A stretch of DNA of 64,000 bases, taken from the NCBI GenBank assembly GCA_964596985.1, contig CAZQWG010000002.1:124001-188000 (forward strand). Reading direction: 5' to 3'. Position numbers and translations under genes: made by a program. Numbering within the stretch: position 1 is the first letter of the stretch; every line of letters starts with the position of its first letter. Shown in pieces: positions 16,641 to 24,990 of the stretch. Source of the stretch: GCA-020345945 sp964596985 (lineage in GTDB: Archaea > Thermoproteota > Bathyarchaeia > RBG-16-48-13 > GCA-020345945). The notes beneath the pieces are model-generated. The model was given only the letters and a program-made list of their open reading frames with translations. It was not told the DNA's origin and did not search any database.

Positions 16641-17949
16641 TATTCCTCAACTTTTGGGTCGGACTGATTCTTCCGTCTGCAATCCGTGATAGGTTCTCCG
16701 CTTTTCCCGTCCTCCCTGTCTTCATGGAGGTTTCAATTAGGTCTGTGGAGACAGAGAATAACCCTGCAAAAGTTGACAGGCAGTTCAAGGTCTTGAACGA
16801 CATGTCCCATAAGTGTTCTGGGTCCTCGACGAAGGGTAGTTTGTAGACCCATGTTGAGATGGGAAATGCCGTTATCGCGTACCACAAGGGGCTGTGGTGT
16901 TTGAGAGCTACCGACAGGCAGATGAAGGGTATGCAGATGAAGAAGTAGTTGGTGTGTATCTGCGGGGAAAGCGTCAGAAAAGTCAGTGAGAGCATCACCA
17001 TAACATCGTTGAGGGAACGGCTGTTAATCTCCATCTTCTTGACGAGGAAGAATCCAACCCAGAATAGGAAGCTGGCGTAGAAGATGTAGAAGTATACTTG
17101 CCCCAAGAAGCTTGGGACGTAGAACAGGTTCCATCTTTCCCCTATGTGGAGTATTCCCCAGAAGCCTCCCTTTGCTGGGCGAATCCAAGTGACGGGGTTT
17201 GTGTAGATCATTGCGTCTAGGTACGCCTCCTTGTCGAATATTAGATAGGGGATCGATACGCCTCCTACTATTGCTCCGACTGTTGCGAGATAGGTCACGC
17301 CCTTTCTCCATCCTAGGTTTCGTAGCACGATCACGCCCATGACTAGGACATATGGGTATGCGAACTGTTTGGCCAGTATGGCTAAGCTACCCATGATGGC
17401 GCTTCTCCAAAGTCTGTTCTTCAACAGGTAGTACTCTGCTGCTACAAGGAAGAAGAGGCATAGGCTCTCGTGCATGGCCCAGTTGGCGGAGACGTATATG
17501 GCAACGGGGTTGAAGATGAAAAGGATGCTCCCGAGGAGTGACTGTCTTTTGTCTTCGGTAATCTCGAGAACGAACTTGTACAGGAATACTCCTATGGCGA
17601 TGTCGCTGATTATTAGCGGCATCTTGATCGAGGTTAAGAAGTAGATATTCGTCGCCCTGATATGCCCCTCGACAAATAATGATGTGATCTTGAAGGCAAC
17701 GGCGCAGATGTACCCCATCATTGGCGGGTATCTGTAGGGAAGGTACGTGTGAAAGTAGTCGAAGATGTATCCGCTAACTATCGATCTCCCTGTGTTCCTC
17801 CATGTGATCAAATCGTTGAGGCTGACTATGTAGGGGATGAAGTATATCCTCACCAAGAATCCTAGCACACACGTAAGGACAAGCTCTCTGTGTTCGCTTA
17901 GGTATCGTAGTAGCCTGTCCTTGAACGATTCTGAGGTATTCTTCTGCAT
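16615..17949 (-). CDS. GT-C-type membrane glycosyltransferase
   Basis: The 444-residue polytopic protein begins MQKNTSESFKDRLLRYL, with TM1 at about 20-36. The first external loop is SLNDLITWRNTGRSI, followed by a tyrosine-rich stretch with YRYPPMMGYICAV. This is the Asp loop plus Y-P-P block seen in the neighbouring paralogues and in PIG-M/GT-C enzymes. A conserved INxxAIYVSANWAMHES-like block follows (here NPVAIYVSANWAMHES). The ATG start has a GGAG Shine-Dalgarno 6 nt upstream. The C-terminal about 55 residues are polar and probably cytoplasmic. It overlaps the SSB gene start by 26 bp. Confidence 0.75.
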   Translation of the reverse strand: MQKNTSESFKDRLLRYLSEHRELVLTCVLGFLVRIYFIPYIVSLNDLITWRNTGRSIVSGYIFDYFHTYLPYRYPPMMGYICAVAFKITSLFVEGHIRATNIYFLTSIKMPLIISDIAIGVFLYKFVLEITEDKRQSLLGSILFIFNPVAIYVSANWAMHESLCLFFLVAAEYYLLKNRLWRSAIMGSLAILAKQFAYPYVLVMGVIVLRNLGWRKGVTYLATVGAIVGGVSIPYLIFDKEAYLDAMIYTNPVTWIRPAKGGFWGILHIGERWNLFYVPSFLGQVYFYIFYASFLFWVGFFLVKKMEINSRSLNDVMVMLSLTFLTLSPQIHTNYFFICIPFICLSVALKHHSPLWYAITAFPISTWVYKLPFVEDPEHLWDMSFKTLNCLSTFAGLFSVSTDLIETSMKTGRTGKAENLSRIADGRISPTQKLRNIALRSSRT

Positions 17950-18104
17950 CTCTGACTCCTACAATATATCTTCTCTCAAGCTACTCTTCATTCATTGGGT
18001 GTGTCGTGGATAGAATGGTTTTTCCCTTGGAATTGTATCCGCATTTTTGGACTCAACGCTTAATGAAGATAATGATCTTGTCTATTAAGAAGATTTAGAG
18101 ATAG

Positions 18105-19373
18105 TTGATAGCCGTGCAGGCAGTCAAATCAACCAGGTTCCAGCATAAAGTTGCAAAAGAAGTTACCTCTCCCCTAGAAAAGTCTAGGGTTACGGTCAAC
18201 GAGGCAATCCTAACCCGTACGCTATCCAAGCGACACCCGACCATCAGGAGACTATCCTCGGCAAGAACCCTGCTGTCTCACCTAATCCACAGCGATCATT
18301 TTCTCGTACTCCCAATCATTATCTTGGCGATCATTATCCGCCTTTTCCTATTCTATTCGGTGCCGTACATAACGAAGAGCGACGAGACCCTTTACGGTCA
18401 CATGGCTTATTACGTCCTATCTGGTGCCGGATTCAAATTCTGGCTGGAACGCTCCTACTTCTACCCGATGATACTGCTCTCAGCCATCGTGTTTTCTCAT
18501 CCCGGGATCACCCATGTCTGGGACCCGTATCTCTTGACGGTGACAAGGGCATTCAACCTGTCTATCGACATACTATGCATCCTGCTCACCTATTTCATAG
18601 GAAGAAGTATCTCGGGGAAAAACGCGGGTCTCTTCGCGTCTCTCCTCCTCGCCATTAGTTGGCTTGACGCTTTCTGGGGGTTTAGACCGGTCAGCGAGGT
18701 TCCAGCTACACTCTTTCTACTGGTCTCGTTACTGTTCACGGTTCGGGCACTCCTCTTCAACTCTAGAATGCGATTCTTTCTCGGCGGGCTGTTTTTGGGG
18801 TTCTCATTCATGGCTCGTTTCCAATCTCTTCTTCTCTTCATACCCCTCGCAGTAGTTCTCTCTCGAAAGAGAGATTACTTGAAATACGTGACTTCCGGTT
18901 TGATGTTGGCGGTCCTCATACAAGGAGTCGTAGACCTCGTCAGTTGGGGATCTTTCCTCAGTTCCCCTTGGAACTTCTTCGTCCTGAATATTCTTTCAGG
19001 TGGAAGCGCTAGGTGGGGAAAGAAGCCCTTCCTCTACTACCTTGAACGGATACCTGGGATCTTCGGATGGAGTGTACTTATTCTAGCCTTCTTAACCCTC
19101 CTCGACTTAGATAGTTATGTCTCCCTCCTTTGGTTGAGCATCACTACATATGTGGGGGTCTTCAGCTTCATAGCGCACAAGGAGAGAAGATTCCTAGTCC
19201 CTATAATTCCGATGTTCTATCTGTTGGCGGCGCTAGGGTTTGCTCGATTAGAGAAGAAGCTTGACAATCAAACGTACCGAACACTTCTCTGGCTCCTTTT
19301 CTTGCTGCCTGAGTTGTATCTCGGCTTCGATACAATCTTGGCCATCGCTTCCCATCAATTCCTAGTTCCATAG
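18105..19373 (+). CDS. GT22-like (ALG9/PIG-B type) mannosyltransferase
   Basis: The 422-residue GT-C protein has a polar N-terminal extension of about 65 residues, then TM1 and the loop TKSDETLYGHMAYYVL with the Asp-Glu pair. An aromatic/Arg stretch follows (FKFWLERSYFYPM). Near residue 363 it carries HKERRFLVPIIPMFYLLAALG, which closely resembles the H-K-E-x-R-F block of GT22 enzymes (ALG9, ALG12, PIG-B). In eukaryotes those add mannose from dolichyl-phosphate-mannose to lipid-linked oligosaccharide or GPI. The start is TTG (18105). The direct upstream region is AT-rich and may hold a promoter. Confidence 0.72.
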   Translation: MIAVQAVKSTRFQHKVAKEVTSPLEKSRVTVNEAILTRTLSKRHPTIRRLSSARTLLSHLIHSDHFLVLPIIILAIIIRLFLFYSVPYITKSDETLYGHMAYYVLSGAGFKFWLERSYFYPMILLSAIVFSHPGITHVWDPYLLTVTRAFNLSIDILCILLTYFIGRSISGKNAGLFASLLLAISWLDAFWGFRPVSEVPATLFLLVSLLFTVRALLFNSRMRFFLGGLFLGFSFMARFQSLLLFIPLAVVLSRKRDYLKYVTSGLMLAVLIQGVVDLVSWGSFLSSPWNFFVLNILSGGSARWGKKPFLYYLERIPGIFGWSVLILAFLTLLDLDSYVSLLWLSITTYVGVFSFIAHKERRFLVPIIPMFYLLAALGFARLEKKLDNQTYRTLLWLLFLLPELYLGFDTILAIASHQFLVP

Positions 19374-19524
19374 TTCCCCCCTTCCAAGGTACGCTATCTC
19401 CAGCTGGTGTAAGCTTCCTCCTCTAGAGAAAACCTGTGCCGTTATCGTGGTGCGCGACTACCGCTTAGAAACCGAAACGGTTATTTTTTCGAGTGTTCAG
19501 TATTTTCTTCGGTGTGCCAGATTT

Positions 19525-19758
19525 TTGTCGCATAGTCGAGTCGGCTCGAAAGGGGAGCTCTTCCCCCCTAAGAGGATTAGGGAGATGCTTGGGCTTCAAC
19601 CGCATACAAAAGTAATCTATAGGATTGAAGGGGGAAGGCTGTTGGTTGAGCCAGTCCCAAGCCTTGAAGAGGTCTTGAAGGAGCCGCCGTCCGTCGAGAT
19701 AACCCTCAAAGAGTTCCACCTCTTCAGACGGGAACTATCCCGGAAGGCTGAGTCTTGA
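19525..19758 (+). CDS. AbrB/MazE-type antitoxin (VapB-like)
   Basis: From TTG 19525 the protein reads LSHSRVGSKGELFPPKRIRE and continues MLGLQPHTKVIYRIEGGRLLVEPV. This is the swapped-hairpin AbrB DNA-binding pattern (V-G-x-K-G-x-x-x-P-x-x-I-R-x-x-L-G-L). A C-terminal helix (SLEEVLKEPPSVEITLKEFHLFRRELSRKA) would bind and block the toxin. The frame can be extended to GTG 19447, but those extra 26 residues do not resemble the family. Its stop overlaps the PIN toxin start by 4 bp, as in many toxin-antitoxin operons. Confidence 0.7.
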   Translation: MSHSRVGSKGELFPPKRIREMLGLQPHTKVIYRIEGGRLLVEPVPSLEEVLKEPPSVEITLKEFHLFRRELSRKAES

Positions 19759-20216
19759 GGCTGCTCCTAGATACCACCTACCTCCTCCCAGCCATAGGAA
19801 TATCAGTCCAAGAGCTCCCAGAAGATGCCCCGATCAAACTAATCCAGAGGGGACACCATATCTCCATAAGCGAGATTACAATCTTCGAACTCTCTGCCAA
19901 AGCCACTAAGCACATCACCACTGGAACCCTCACGGATGAGAGGGTGTCCCAAGGAATCAGAGCCCTCGTCTATGACGATAGGATAACGAGGATTCCTATA
20001 CACGACAGTTCAATCCTACTTACAGCCTTCAAACTGAGAAGAATGTTAAACGACTTCATAGACTGCCTCATTCTGTCATCGGCCGTACAGCATACCGACA
20101 TCTTGGTGACTGAAGATATGGAAGTCCGGAACTTAACGAAAAAAGAAGAGTTTCGACAATTCCTCCAGACAACAAACTCTAAACTCAAGATTCAAACACT
20201 AACAGACTTAGTATAA
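19755..20216 (+). CDS. PIN-domain ribonuclease (VapC-like toxin)
   Basis: The 153-residue PIN domain has the acidic metal-binding set: LLLDTTYLLP at the start (first Asp), SEITIFELSAK (Glu), FIDCLILSSAVQ (Asp) and DILVTEDMEV (final acidic pair). PIN toxins cleave tRNA or rRNA and are held in check by a cognate antitoxin. The TTG start overlaps the antitoxin stop (TTGA, 19755-19758), implying translational coupling. No disruption is visible. It lies immediately upstream of the tRNA-Gln gene on the same strand. Confidence 0.8.
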   Translation: MRLLLDTTYLLPAIGISVQELPEDAPIKLIQRGHHISISEITIFELSAKATKHITTGTLTDERVSQGIRALVYDDRITRIPIHDSSILLTAFKLRRMLNDFIDCLILSSAVQHTDILVTEDMEVRNLTKKEEFRQFLQTTNSKLKIQTLTDLV

Positions 20217-20314
20217 GCTCAGCAGCCGTCTGTCTGTCGTTTATCCGGCTCTGTAGCCACTTGTTTTACTTCTAAAGACTTAAAATACGCATACCGACAA
20301 TCAAGCCTTCGGTT

Positions 20315-20452
20315 AGCCCGGTCGTCTAGCGGTCAAAGTGAATTGTTCACGTCCAAGGATAGCGGGCTTTGGATGCCTTCCACAGGCAGAAGCAACCCGC
20401 TGACGAGAGTTCGAACGACGCTTCCCGTCCGACAATCTCTCCCGGGCTACCA
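20315..20452 (+). tRNA. tRNA-Gln(UUG) with three introns and encoded CCA
   Basis: Acceptor AGCCCGG (20315-20321) pairs with CCGGGCT (20442-20448), followed by A73 and CCA (20450-20452). A1-U72 is the archaeal tRNA-Gln identity pair for GatDE. Intron 1 (about 20336-20355, 20 nt) interrupts the D loop. Intron 2 (20373-20394, 22 nt) is at the canonical 37/38 site beside anticodon TTG (20369-20371). Intron 3 (about 20416-20435, 20 nt) interrupts the T loop after TTCGAA. Removing all three leaves 76 nt including CCA, with anticodon stem GCGGG/CCCGC and T stem GAGAG/CTCTC. Each intron contains a 4-bp hairpin (GTGA/TCAC, TGCC/GGCA, GACG/CGTC). Boundaries may shift by 1-2 nt. Confidence 0.9.
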
Positions 20453-20532
20453 TCCTCGTCCTTCCAAACCGTTTTAGGCTGTCATCCGATCATACTTCCG
20501 ATAGCTCAAATTCGATGGGAGGTCCTTGCTTG

Positions 20533-21813
20533 ATGCTTGGAGACAGCCCCTGGGGCAGTATTTCGAGGGATCGGCTCTTCGGCTCACGATCAGCCCGAAT
20601 CATTCTCTCCGCTCTTATGATACGCCTTCTATACCTGGGCATAGCCCTCTTCGAGGTCCATCAGGATCGGCCATTACTCCAAAGCGATCTCTTCATCGTG
20701 TCTTCAGTCGACTACTGGGACATCGAACGCCGATTCTATCAGTTTGCGACACGCGTCTACAAATGGCAGAAGATTCCATACGTAAACTATCCCTTAGAAT
20801 ATCCTCAACTCGCCGGCGGCCTATTCCAGCTCATCTACTCCTTCCAGCCTGGCAACCTCCAAGCTTTTGCTCTATCCCTTCACTTGATTCAACTACCTCT
20901 GGAGCTTCTGACCACCGTGATCATCTACGAGATCGCCTTCTCAATCTACGGCGAGAGACATGCGTCTACTGCGGGTCTCCTCTACAACCTCTCGCCTATC
21001 GTCCTCCACACATGGGTTTCTCGATACGATGCTATTCCAGTCTTCTTTACTGTTGTTTCGCTCTATCTAATTCTGAGAAAAAGATACACCTACTCTTTTC
21101 TGATGATCGCGGCGGGGATCATGTTCAAGTGGTACCCTGGCATTATGCTTCTCCCATTTCTTAGCCATATGAGAAAGAATGAGTCGTCTCGACGGGCGAT
21201 AAGACGTAGCCTTGCGGTTTTGGTAACCTTCTGCCTTGCTATGGTCTTACCTTTCTTCGTTATGAGTCCCCAATTTTTCTTAGAATCGTACGTCTTCCAC
21301 CTCGGCAGGGGATGGAACTATCAGAGTCTATGGACGTTGCTTTTGCTTGCGCCAGGAGGATTCTTCGCCACCGGAATCTCTTCGGAAACCGTCTCCGCCG
21401 TCTCTATGTTTCTCCAGTCGGTAGGTTGCCTCTCTGTCCTAGCCTTCCGTATAAAAGAACCCAGAGGATTGATTATGGCTTGCGCCTACGTAATAATGAT
21501 CTTCGTATTCTTCACCAAGTTCTACTCTCCCCAGTACGCAGCTTGGTTTACGCCACTCCTACTCCTATCGTTGGCGGGATCGTACGGCTGGCTGCTTCAA
21601 ATCCTATTCCAGATCTCTGCATACGTTGAATACCCAGTGCTCTGGAACCTGCGTTTCAGCGAAGCCTACCCCTACTTCTACTGGGCTGTCGCCTTGAAAT
21701 TCCTGCTACTCGGCATAGGTATACTCAGAATCGTCTATCTATTCCTTCAGCCATATCCCCGTGAAAAGTCTACGCCGAAGACGACACGAGAAGCCCCTAG
21801 TAGAACAGGCTGA
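20533..21813 (+). CDS. GT-C-type membrane glycosyltransferase
   Basis: This is a polytopic protein of 426 residues. After TM1 (about 19-36) the external loop carries FIVSSVDYWDIERRFYQFATR, with the Asp residues expected of GT-C enzymes, then NYPLEYPQLAGGLF. A SRYDAIPVFFTVVSLYLI block and MFKWYPGIMLLPF recall DUF2029/GT87 proteins. I start at ATG 20533 because GGGAGGT (20517-20523) lies 9 nt before it; the ATG at 20515 would overlap that ribosome-binding site. It overlaps the next GT-C gene by about 50 bp on the longest reading of that gene. Confidence 0.75.
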   Translation: MLGDSPWGSISRDRLFGSRSARIILSALMIRLLYLGIALFEVHQDRPLLQSDLFIVSSVDYWDIERRFYQFATRVYKWQKIPYVNYPLEYPQLAGGLFQLIYSFQPGNLQAFALSLHLIQLPLELLTTVIIYEIAFSIYGERHASTAGLLYNLSPIVLHTWVSRYDAIPVFFTVVSLYLILRKRYTYSFLMIAAGIMFKWYPGIMLLPFLSHMRKNESSRRAIRRSLAVLVTFCLAMVLPFFVMSPQFFLESYVFHLGRGWNYQSLWTLLLLAPGGFFATGISSETVSAVSMFLQSVGCLSVLAFRIKEPRGLIMACAYVIMIFVFFTKFYSPQYAAWFTPLLLLSLAGSYGWLLQILFQISAYVEYPVLWNLRFSEAYPYFYWAVALKFLLLGIGILRIVYLFLQPYPREKSTPKTTREAPSRTG

Positions 21814-23038
21814 GGGAGTTGAATCATTATTGCCTAGAGAAGAGAAGTGGCTAAGGCTCTCCGATAAAGTTCCCTCTCTTCTCCCCTACCTCGTGCTCTT
21901 TGTCGGGGGTTTCGTCAGACTCTATTACGCAAGCTCCACAATCGGCGTGGAATCTTGGGGGCACTACATCTTCTATCGTACCGTAAAGGAAGGTAACATA
22001 CTGAACTTCTACAGGTTCAACCTCGATGATCCACTATCCATCTACGTTTACGGGCCAGTCTGGATGGCTACGATGATCCAGTATTCTTGGACGGACTTCA
22101 CTACTCCCTATGACCCCGGCTTCTGGCTCTACTCTCGCATCCCAATCATTGTTGCCGATGTTCTATGCTTCCTCTTGATCTATCTAGTCGGGGAAAGAGA
22201 TAAGCAGGCACTCATTGCATCCACGCTCTACTTCTTGAACCCTTTCACAATCCTTGTAGGCTCGGCTAGGGGAAGCTTTGACAGCATCGGTTACTGCCTT
22301 CTTCTCCTATCCGTGTTCCTAATCTCAAGAGAATCCCACCGATTGGGCGGTCTTATATTAGCCCTCGCGATGCTTACAAAACCCTACTTTTACTTCGCGT
22401 GGCCAATGATAATTGCCTCGTTGATTCGTACCAAACGAAGTGAAGCACTCAAGGTCGCCAAGCACTCTGTCCTGTTCTTCTGCCTGATCTCTGCGCCCTT
22501 CTTCTTCTCCACGCCGGCTGAGTACCTTGACGCTATCTTGGTCAGGAGAAAGTGGGGGGAAGGTCGGATCTATAATCTGTTGAGGAGACCTGCAAGTGGA
22601 TTGTGGTATCTGATCTACCAGCATCGAAAGGAAATAGCGCCTCTCCTAGGGCTTCCGCGGTTGGGATCTGATTTCTTCGATATCTGGATTCCTCTTACCT
22701 TCGGTGGTCTAGCGATCATATGCGTATACCTCTATCTCAATCCACTAAGGTCGTTGTATCGAATAATTCCTCTCTCCGCCTCGCTTTTCTGTCTCCTCGC
22801 TTCTCCGATTAATCTGCCGTTTCTTCTCTTCCCGTTTTTCGGTACGCATCTCACAATTGCCTTGGAAGGCAAGAATAGGTGGGGGATCTATTTTCTCTTA
22901 ATTCCATTGAGTCTATTCGGGCTTCACAATCTTCTCGGCGGAACATTAGACTTCTTCCTACTCGACGATACTCTAATAGCAGTCAGCATAGTCGCCTGGT
23001 TGACCCTAGAACTTGCCAACTCAATCAACGTCCCTTGA
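21761..23038 (+). CDS. GT-C-type membrane glycosyltransferase
   Basis: The 425-residue polytopic protein has TM1 at about 40-57, an external loop STIGVESWGHYIFYRTV, and IYVYGPVWMATMIQY in place of the Y-P-P-x-W block. Then comes LNPFTILVGSARGSFDSIGY, as in the neighbouring paralogues. The GTG at 21761 lies inside the preceding gene. A TTG at 21830 preceded by GAGGGAG is a likely alternative that would remove 23 basic residues. Six consecutive genes of this general type between 14.9 and 29.4 kb suggest sequential additions in one glycan pathway. Confidence 0.72.
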   Translation: MKSLRRRRHEKPLVEQAEGVESLLPREEKWLRLSDKVPSLLPYLVLFVGGFVRLYYASSTIGVESWGHYIFYRTVKEGNILNFYRFNLDDPLSIYVYGPVWMATMIQYSWTDFTTPYDPGFWLYSRIPIIVADVLCFLLIYLVGERDKQALIASTLYFLNPFTILVGSARGSFDSIGYCLLLLSVFLISRESHRLGGLILALAMLTKPYFYFAWPMIIASLIRTKRSEALKVAKHSVLFFCLISAPFFFSTPAEYLDAILVRRKWGEGRIYNLLRRPASGLWYLIYQHRKEIAPLLGLPRLGSDFFDIWIPLTFGGLAIICVYLYLNPLRSLYRIIPLSASLFCLLASPINLPFLLFPFFGTHLTIALEGKNRWGIYFLLIPLSLFGLHNLLGGTLDFFLLDDTLIAVSIVAWLTLELANSINVP

Positions 23039-23194
23039 TTAAGATAGACTGCAAGATCTTGGATGTTTTCTAGCGTTCCGACAGGAAGAGACCAGCACCA
23101 AAGATAAATCCGTTGAGCTGAGAATGCGACATCAGACTATTCCTGCCTAAGCCGAGCAGCCCTCTAAACATGTTTATCCGAGTGGAGAAGAGGA

Positions 23195-24142
23195 ATGATC
23201 ACATTCTGCATATCCACTCACAACAACTTGAACTATCTGAAGCTTGCAATAAGATCGGTTAGAGAAAACGCGTTCTACAAGGATGCCCCTTTCATAATCT
23301 ATTCCGAGAACTCCGTTGACGGAACCAATGATTGGCTTCAGAAGAATTCTGGAAAGTACAACCTAGAGTATTTCATCGAATTCAACGAAGAAGAGAATAC
23401 GAAAGGCATTGCCGGCGGGATAAACTTCTGTGCCGACAGAGTAGAAACGGAATTCATGGATCTTCTGCACTCCGATATGTACATTGCAAAGAACCAAGAT
23501 CTTGAGTCGCTCAGAATCTTCGAGAGGTATCCCGATGAGAGGTTGGTGGTTTCAAGCCTCCGAATTCAGCCTAACATATTCAATGAGAAGCAAAGACCCG
23601 GTATCTACATCTGTCCAAGGGATCAATTCGGGGAATACTGGCATAACTTCATGGAGGAAAAATTCCTCGAGTTCGCGGAACATTTCTCGAGATCAAATGA
23701 CTTCGAGATGAGAAAGGGTACTGGGGCCTCATTTGTAGTAAGGAAGAGAGACTGGGACTATATCGGAGGCAACGATCCCGTATTCACCCCGGCTTCTTTC
23801 GAAGACGTGGATTTGTTCATTAGAATGCAGAACGAGGGATACAGGTTCATTTTGACCCCTAAGTCTGTCGTATACCATTTTGCGGCTCGTGGATCCCATT
23901 TTCCCGACGACGATTTTACTAATACCTCCATGAGGCAGATTAGGGCAGAGCTGGTGAACAAAGAAAGGTTCATTCGAAAATGGGGAAGGATGTACGAACG
24001 CGACCAGTTAGGATTCGTCAAATCTATGACGCCTGCCAGCTCCCTTACCAGAAACATGAACTTGGCGACAACGGCTATTGAAAGAGGGTTCTTGGAGCTC
24101 TATCTCAAATTACGGGTTCTCTTTGAGCCGAAACACGCCTAA
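23195..24142 (+). CDS. GT2-family (GT-A fold) glycosyltransferase
   Basis: The 315-residue soluble protein opens with the GT2 beta strand and nucleotide-binding loop (ITFCISTHNNLNYLKLAIRSV). It then has SENSVDGTNDWL, a D-x-D-like LLHSDMYIAKNQ in place of DxD, and GTGASFVVRKRDWDYIGGNDPVF followed by FEDVDLFIRMQNEG, the ED acceptor/base motif. The usual strong DxD is weakened to HSDM. C-terminal helices are amphipathic without a clear membrane span. It probably adds one sugar from a nucleotide-sugar donor on the cytoplasmic side. Confidence 0.78.
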   Translation: MITFCISTHNNLNYLKLAIRSVRENAFYKDAPFIIYSENSVDGTNDWLQKNSGKYNLEYFIEFNEEENTKGIAGGINFCADRVETEFMDLLHSDMYIAKNQDLESLRIFERYPDERLVVSSLRIQPNIFNEKQRPGIYICPRDQFGEYWHNFMEEKFLEFAEHFSRSNDFEMRKGTGASFVVRKRDWDYIGGNDPVFTPASFEDVDLFIRMQNEGYRFILTPKSVVYHFAARGSHFPDDDFTNTSMRQIRAELVNKERFIRKWGRMYERDQLGFVKSMTPASSLTRNMNLATTAIERGFLELYLKLRVLFEPKHA

Positions 24143-24342
24143 GATTACGCGGACAGGTACTGACTACTTCAATACATTGCAGGAAAGCCCATGATACAAA
24201 TTTCAATCAGACCAACACATCAACTGGTGTTTGTCCTCTGTACTTGCGATTGGTTGATGGTCGCAGAGACCATTAGCAACGGAAGAAAATGAATAGGGCA
24301 GTCTGTGACTCGCTTTGCTGAAGAGAAAGAATCATTTCATGT

Positions 24343-24378
24343 CCAATCGAATTCGAAGAATCTAGATTCTTCGGTTGG
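24343..24378. repeat. Strong inverted repeat / hairpin
   Basis: A perfect 20-bp palindrome (CGAAGAATCT followed by AGATTCTTCG, 24354-24373) is flanked by CCAA (24343-24346) and TTGG (24375-24378), which extend the stem with an asymmetric bulge. It lies in the 342-bp gap between a GT2 gene and the Trm112-like gene. It could be a dimeric-regulator operator, an RNA hairpin or a processing site. The rest of the gap (24143-24484) is A+T-rich, with a weaker hairpin (AACAC/GTGTT near 24220). Confidence 0.45.
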
Positions 24379-24484
24379 GCAATTAAACTTCAAATTCGTC
24401 TTGTAGAGTCATACACAAACCTGAAATATAATCAACATATCAAATGCCTTCAAGAAAAACAGCCGGAAAAAAGGGAGACTACAA

Positions 24485-24784
24485 ATGAAGCGTCGTCTAA
24501 TGGATCTCCTTGCATGTCCCATAGATAAAGACTACCCACTCAAACTATACGTCTTCGAAGAAAAAGACGAGATCGTAAGCGGAATGCTAGTATGCCCCAG
24601 TAAAAAAGACAAGAAATGCAAAAGATGGTACCCGATAATAGACGAAATCCCTCACATGCTGCCAGATGAATTACGTAGCGAGGAGGAGGATAAGGAGTTT
24701 CTTCGTAAGTGGAAGGATAAGATTCCTAAGACGATTTTGAGACGAGGTAAACCGTTCAATCTGGCTGACGAGATGAAGAAGTAG
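24485..24784 (+). CDS. Trm112/UPF0434-like zinc-ribbon protein
   Basis: The 99-residue protein reads MKRRLMDLLACPIDKDYPLK, and later MLVCPSKKDKKCKRWYPIIDEIPHMLPDELR. The YPIIDEIPHMLPDE block is diagnostic of the Trm112 family, a small activator that binds and stabilises methyltransferases acting on tRNA, rRNA and release factor. The first knuckle is C-P-I-D rather than C-P-x-C, and the second has a 7-residue insertion between cysteines, so zinc binding would be atypical. A lysine-rich C-terminal helix follows. An internal AAAGGGAG Shine-Dalgarno precedes the ATG. Confidence 0.72.
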   Translation: MKRRLMDLLACPIDKDYPLKLYVFEEKDEIVSGMLVCPSKKDKKCKRWYPIIDEIPHMLPDELRSEEEDKEFLRKWKDKIPKTILRRGKPFNLADEMKK

Positions 24785-24990
24785 TCTACTGCTCTACTTG
24801 ACGCATTCTTCAAGCTATTTCTCATGTTGTTTTTCCTCCCAATTTAGAGAAGAAGTAACCTAATATCTAGCACATTCATTCTCTCTTCCTTCAGCACACA
24901 TTCTGTTGTATTCCAGAGATTCTATCCAGTCGTCTTTCAACTGAGATTTGACAGAACTAAAATAGGATATCACAAGACTAGGATGGCGTC

